Below, piece after piece: positions 59,428 to 64,000 of a DNA stretch of 64,000 nt; the first letter of the stretch is position 1, and every line of letters starts with the position of its first letter. The notes below the pieces were generated by a model that saw nothing but the letters and a program-made list of their open reading frames with translations, had not been told where the DNA came from and ran no database searches. Origin of the DNA: Raffaelea ambrosiae (taxonomy: Eukaryota > Ascomycota > Sordariomycetes > Ophiostomatales > Ophiostomataceae). The position numbers were made by a program, and so were the translations under genes. The stretch lies in assembly GCA_002778195.1 (NCBI GenBank), contig PCDI01000002.1, positions 3,175,234-3,239,233 on the forward strand. Direction: 5' to 3'.

Positions 59428-62400
59428 TCAGTAGTGGCGTGCGCTGAGGCTAGCAAAAGCATCGGGACTATGGCGTCCATTCGTCCATTCCAAGCCCACG
59501 GCCATCATGCTGTCCCGACTCTTATGACCAAGATACGGGTTCATTGAGGCGCTCGGTGGGCCTGCGGCGGCAACTGGAGGTGCCGGTGGTGGCCGGGTGG
59601 CTGTCATTGTGGGCATCGTTGTCGTATTGCCAGCCCCAGGTGCGGCGCTCATAAAAGGATTCTTGGTTACAGGCAGCGGCGTGGTCATACTCCGCGTTGG
59701 GGCCGAGAAAATGGAGTTCTGATTAGGAGCTGCAACAGCGGTCGTCGCATTCGTGGCAGCTGCAGCGTTCACAGTTGCCTGTTGCTGATTGGTTGTGGAG
59801 TCCTGTACCGCCCCAGTCGGCTGTGGTGCCAGTTGTGGCATGCTGTACAGGGCCATGATCGATGCTGTATTATGGCGCATTGGCTGAGCTGGTGCCGGTG
59901 CCGGTTGCGTCGCAAAAGGATTGTTGATCTGTTGTTGTTGTTGTTGTTGTTGTTGTTGCTGCTGCTGTTGGTACTGTTGCTGCTGTTGCTGCTGCTGCTG
60001 CTGGTACTGTTGCTGGAGCTGTTGTTGCTGTTGCTGATGCTGCTGCTGCTGCTGCTGCTGTTGCTGCTGGAATGGAGACTGGGCCTGTTGTGCTGGCTGT
60101 GAGAAGAATTGGGCTTGCACTCCTAGCTGAGCCTGCTGGGCCTGCTGAGCCTGCTGATATTGCTGGGCTGACTGGACCATGGTGTTGTACGGATTTCCAT
60201 TCGACATAGGAAACGTATGTGACTGTTGGAGAGTCCCAAAAGAGCTGGGCTGAGACTGCTCGGGGATTTGGCCAAGAGGAGGCGATTGGATCCGCGTGGG
60301 AGAACGTGTGAACGGGTTGGCCCCAAATACCCCGCCGGCTGCGACCGTGTTCACTGCCAGCGGTTGCTGCTGTGGGATCTGCTGCTGGGCCTGCAATGGG
60401 GCTGTTTGCGTCATACCTCCAGCGCTGCTTGGAGCGGTTACGAAGAAGGGGTTGCTGTATGCCTGCTGTTGTTGCTGCTGCTGCTGTTGGGTGGTCGTCG
60501 TCGGCATGGGAGCAAAGTAGTTCTGGGCAGCCGCTGTGGCAGTTGATGGGGATGGCGTCTGGAACGCTTGAGGGAATGCCGGTTGCTGCTGGGCTTGCTG
60601 GGCTTGCTGGGGCGGCTGGGAGAAGGCGACGCCGCCAGTGTGGTGTGGGAATAAGGGCTGGGACGGAGCCAGGGACATGTTCTGGAAAGCCTGATTCAGG
60701 TTCAAGTTCGATGTTGAATGGCTGGCAGCCACCGTCCCCATCGGCCCCATGCCAAACAGGTCCGTCTGCTGCGGCGAAGCAAAGCCAAACGGATTGTTGA
60801 CGGCGCCGTATGGGTTCTTGGTCTGCAGTGTGCCAGTGGACTGCGACGACTGTGGAGGTGCTGGCGCAACGACGTCCAGCATGTCAAAGGGATTGTAGTT
60901 GCCGCCGCCGCTGGATCCGGTGGGCGACGCAGGCAATGGCCGTGACGTGACGGGTACACTGAGCCCCGACGTGGTTGTCGAGGGCGTCAAGGTCCGTGTT
61001 GGCGCAGACAGAGAGCTGCCACGCGGTGCCGTCAAATCGTTGGGCGACAGCTGTCCACCACCGCTGCCGGCATTCCCAGACACCTCACCCATACGCACCA
61101 GCGTCTCAATAGCCCTTTCCACATTGCCGTCGGCCGCCTTGAGCACGGCCGCGTTGCGCCTCTCATCGGCGAAGCCCATGTCCCTGAGCTGTATGAGCTT
61201 TTCGCCTAGCTCGTCCCGGCCGGCGTACTGCACGCTGGCGCCAAATGTCTGCGAGGCCCTAGTACGCAGGCCGCCCGGCGAGCTCCCCGACGATCCTGGA
61301 GCCGGGTACGAGGGTGTGCGCGGCAGTCCGGGTGAATGGGGAGGTAGACTGTTGCCGCTTGCGTTGCGCTGAGCTGTGGCTTCGCGCTTCGACTTGGAGG
61401 ACAGCGGGAAGATGGAGGAGGCCGACCGGAAGCCGAACCGGCTGGGCGTGTTCTTGGGCGGCAGTGGTGGAGGGACGTCGGAGTCGGAGCTCGCGGTCCT
61501 GCGGTGGCTGTGGCCGTTGGTCGATGCATGCGGAGGGGACGTCTTGCCGCCGTTGACGCCCGTGACGCTGGCCGAAATGCCGGCGGTTGTCTTGCTGCCC
61601 AAGCCGCCGCCCATGTACTTGTGGCGGATGAAGCGCTCCATGGCCGAGTCGGCCTCGTCGGCGTCGATGGGAACGGGCGGCTTCTGGTTCTTGGGGTTGT
61701 ACGTCTTGTTGGAGGCGGTGTTGCCGACCTTGCGCATGTTCTGTTCGTAGGCAGCGTGTTAGACATGCTGGCGACTAGTCATCCAAGACAAATGGCATGG
61801 CAGACAGGGGGGGGGAGGGACGGAGGGGGGAGAGAGAAGGGGGAGAGAAGACGCACCTCGACTTGCTCGGTGGACCAGCTGTCCATGCTCAGCGACTTGA
61901 CCTTGGACACGTGCGTGCCGAGCTTGCGGTGGATGGCGGCGCACCGCATGCACAGAAAGATGCCGAGCTGTAGCCATGTTAGATACATATGTCTCGGTAC
62001 CTGTACATTCTGATGTCGTGGAAGGGGGCTATGGGGATTTGCATCGAGTCTCGGACGACGTTCGGGCAGGGATGGCCTTGTGTCCAGCCTCGTCTCGGTT
62101 TGTTGGGGGGGGGGAAGCTCGCCGGAAGCTTGGTCATAAGAAAAAAAGGGGGAGGCCACATACACTCCATGATGCCCATCCTGTGTCGTGAAAGAGGAGC
62201 AGGTTAGCAAAGAAAGCTTCACTCGGGAGAGTCCATGCCAAGTCGAGCCGGCAAAGGCAGAACAAACAAAGGGCCAGCTTCTCACCTGGATTTGGCGCTT
62301 GGCAGTCAGCGCAGGCATTGTTTCCCGGCACGGTCTGGACGAGCTGCTGCAGTTGCTTCTCGTTGCGCGCCTGCTGGCGCTTGCTGAGGGCGCTGGTCAT
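59428..62400 (-). CDS. Gts1-like ArfGAP/UBA protein with polyglutamine region
   Basis: Predicted Arf GTPase-activating protein of 851 residues. Four exons: 62286-62400, 62164-62180 (17 nt), 61857-61967 and 59428-61740. The ArfGAP zinc finger is CADC-X16-CMRC, followed by IHRKLGTHVSKVKSL with the catalytic Arg region. A UBA domain is at about 261-295 (LRDMGFADERRNAAVLKAADGNVERAIETL written in part: MGFADERRNAAVLKA). A Gln-rich segment with uninterrupted poly-Gln is at about 620-690. Domain order (ArfGAP, UBA, polyQ) is that of yeast Gts1. Several NPF-type motifs (NPFG, NPFT, NPFA) occur, suggesting EH-domain binding in endocytosis. Confidence 0.88.
59925..60075 (-). repeat. Polyglutamine-coding CAG/CAA tract
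   Basis: Uninterrupted Gln runs with occasional Tyr, Leu and His in the Gts1-like protein, encoded by mixed CAA and CAG codons. Confidence 0.92.
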
Positions 62401-64000
62401 TGTGTGAGGCGGCGGAGGGCGAGATGGTCGGCGCTCGACGAAAGAAAGCAAGGACAAGGAGAGGAAGGAAAGAGTCGGCCGAGGGAGGAGGAGGAGGAGG
62501 AGGAGAACGGAGAGCCGCACGAATCTGGCGATCGACACCCTGAGACCGGAACAGAGCAGTAGGCGACGGCGTCGGGCTGGAACGCAAGGGGGGAAGGGCA
62601 CAGAGGCTCGTTCGGAGGGGAGGGGCAGGACAGTGACAACGACGACGCAAGGGGACAGGGCGAGCGCGGGAGAGCAGTATTAGTGTAGAGAGTGGAAAAG
62701 AGGAGAAAAGGGGAACAGCACAGGATGGCCGCGAGAGAAAACCCCAATCCAGATGCACTAAAAAAGCGTTCGCGGGCTGGGCCAGGGTGCCATCCAATAT
62801 CAGGGTGCGCTGTGTGTGCCAACTACAAAGTATGTACGAGTAGTTGTATCGTATCTTAGCGGAGTGGGCTGGCCCTTTTGGCGGCGGTCTATTAGCGGCC
62901 TGGCTGGGGGGCTTGGCTGTGTGTTGTGTGTTTGCGTGTCTGAGACGGGTGTTTCCATGGGCGATGCTGGTCTGAGTCTATTTTGTGATGCGCGCTGTCG
63001 AGAGGACTACTAGTATGTATGCGAGCTTTACTAATGGCAAGTCAGGATACATAGGAAGTAAGAACACTAATAGTGAGTGGGTTACGCTGTGCTCGAGTGC
63101 TCCTTCCCTTCTGCGCGTGTCTGCTTCCTCAACAAGGCCCCGAAAACGGCAGTCGCGCACCCGCCTGGGCGCAGAAAAGGAGAAGGAGCGCCCGAGCAGC
63201 AGGAAGGCACGAGCGGTGGACCACCATCGTTGGGGCTAGTTGACTACGGTGTAACTAATACCATGACTACTGTGGACCACCCTGCTCGCCAGGGTGCAGC
63301 GTGTGGATGCAACGTTCGCAGCGTGACATGCACACAATTAGCACGACAGCCCGCCAATATTGGGCTAGCGGCTTTTTTTTGGCGCAAGGGAAGGTGCCAT
63401 GCGGATGGCCGCCGAACTTTTCAAGGACTTGGGTCGCTGGCGGGGGAAATGGCGCAGGGCCGCAGGGTAGGGAGCGTGTTGGTGGTGACGAGGCAAGGAG
63501 GGAAGGAGAGACCCAGGAGCGTGGGAGCAGGGAAGGAAAGAGCGAATAGTGGACAACGAACGCCGAACTACGAACTAGTTACGAACAACATTAATACACG
63601 CAGATATCGCAGACAGGCAGGAAGGAGCAGCCGTCGATCGGAGCTAAGACCGTCTCTGGCTACTCCGCGGACTTTCCGTGTGTGTGTTTGATGAGCGACT
63701 ACAGCAGTGTTTCGATGGAGAATGCGAAAACCGGGTTAGCGGGGTTGCCACTGGCAAGTGTTTCTTTTTCTTGCTGTTTTTGGCGTTTAACTGGTGTTTT
63801 CGTGTTTTCGTGTTTGGGCAAATTTACATAGTACGCCTGTAGTGTTTTGAGTGTTTTCGGCGTTGACCTGTAAGAAAGATACTTTTTCCTCTTTTCCTTG
63901 CTGTGCCTTCCTTTTGTCTTTCATAGTGTTCTTACATTTTCCTATTTTTGCTTACCATCATTTTTTCTGTCCTCATTGCGTATACAAGCGTGTCTTAATC
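62401..64000. other. Intergenic, right end of window
   Basis: Promoter of the Gts1-like gene and 1.6 kb of sequence without recognisable genes. A GTACGAGTAG motif lies at about 62833. Confidence 0.55.

Overview
The window is nuclear DNA of a filamentous ascomycete, most likely a Sordariomycete. The evidence is dense spliced genes on both strands, short GT..AG introns (about 57-170 bp), Zn2Cys6 and GATA transcription factors, PDR-type ABC transporter and AAD-type reductase families, and long low-complexity protein segments. I see no prokaryotic features, no tRNA or rRNA, no CRISPR and no intact transposon. Nineteen protein-coding genes can be supported. For almost all of them I derived splice sites by hand, and the summed exon lengths are divisible by three.

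Layout. 1-9.8 kb: a PDR-type ABC transporter running off the left edge, with a Zn2Cys6 regulator upstream in the same orientation. 10.9-14.8 kb: a hypothetical acidic protein, convergent with a seven-exon aryl-alcohol-dehydrogenase-like aldo-keto reductase that contains a 4-nt exon. 16.3-23 kb: mitochondrial division protein MDV1, divergent from a chorismate mutase with an extra C-terminal membrane helix, then a Tvp15-like Golgi protein. 24.7-27.4 kb: SRE-type GATA repressor of iron uptake, followed by a gene-poor stretch of about 5.6 kb. 33-37 kb: a transcription factor combining two C2H2 fingers and a Zn2Cys6 cluster. 38.3-49.3 kb: a compact housekeeping cluster with a hypothetical protein, BUB3, GPN2, POP5, a CnxE/gephyrin-type molybdenum cofactor enzyme, V-ATPase c'' and mitoribosomal bS18. 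49.7-62.4 kb: a mitochondrial PPR protein, a calpain-family protease and a Gts1-like ArfGAP/UBA/polyglutamine protein. The last 1.6 kb shows no gene.

The genes do not form one pathway. Local relationships of interest are the regulator/transporter pair at the left, the divergent pairs MDV1/ARO7, BUB3/GPN2, POP5/CnxE and VMA16/bS18m that share promoters, and the SRE upstream region, which carries a full match to the published SRE/SreA binding consensus plus two near matches. The most unusual features are the >400-residue Thr/Gly/Ala-rich tail of the ABC transporter, the putative tail anchor on chorismate mutase, the 4-nt exon in the reductase, and the possible self-regulation sites of SRE.
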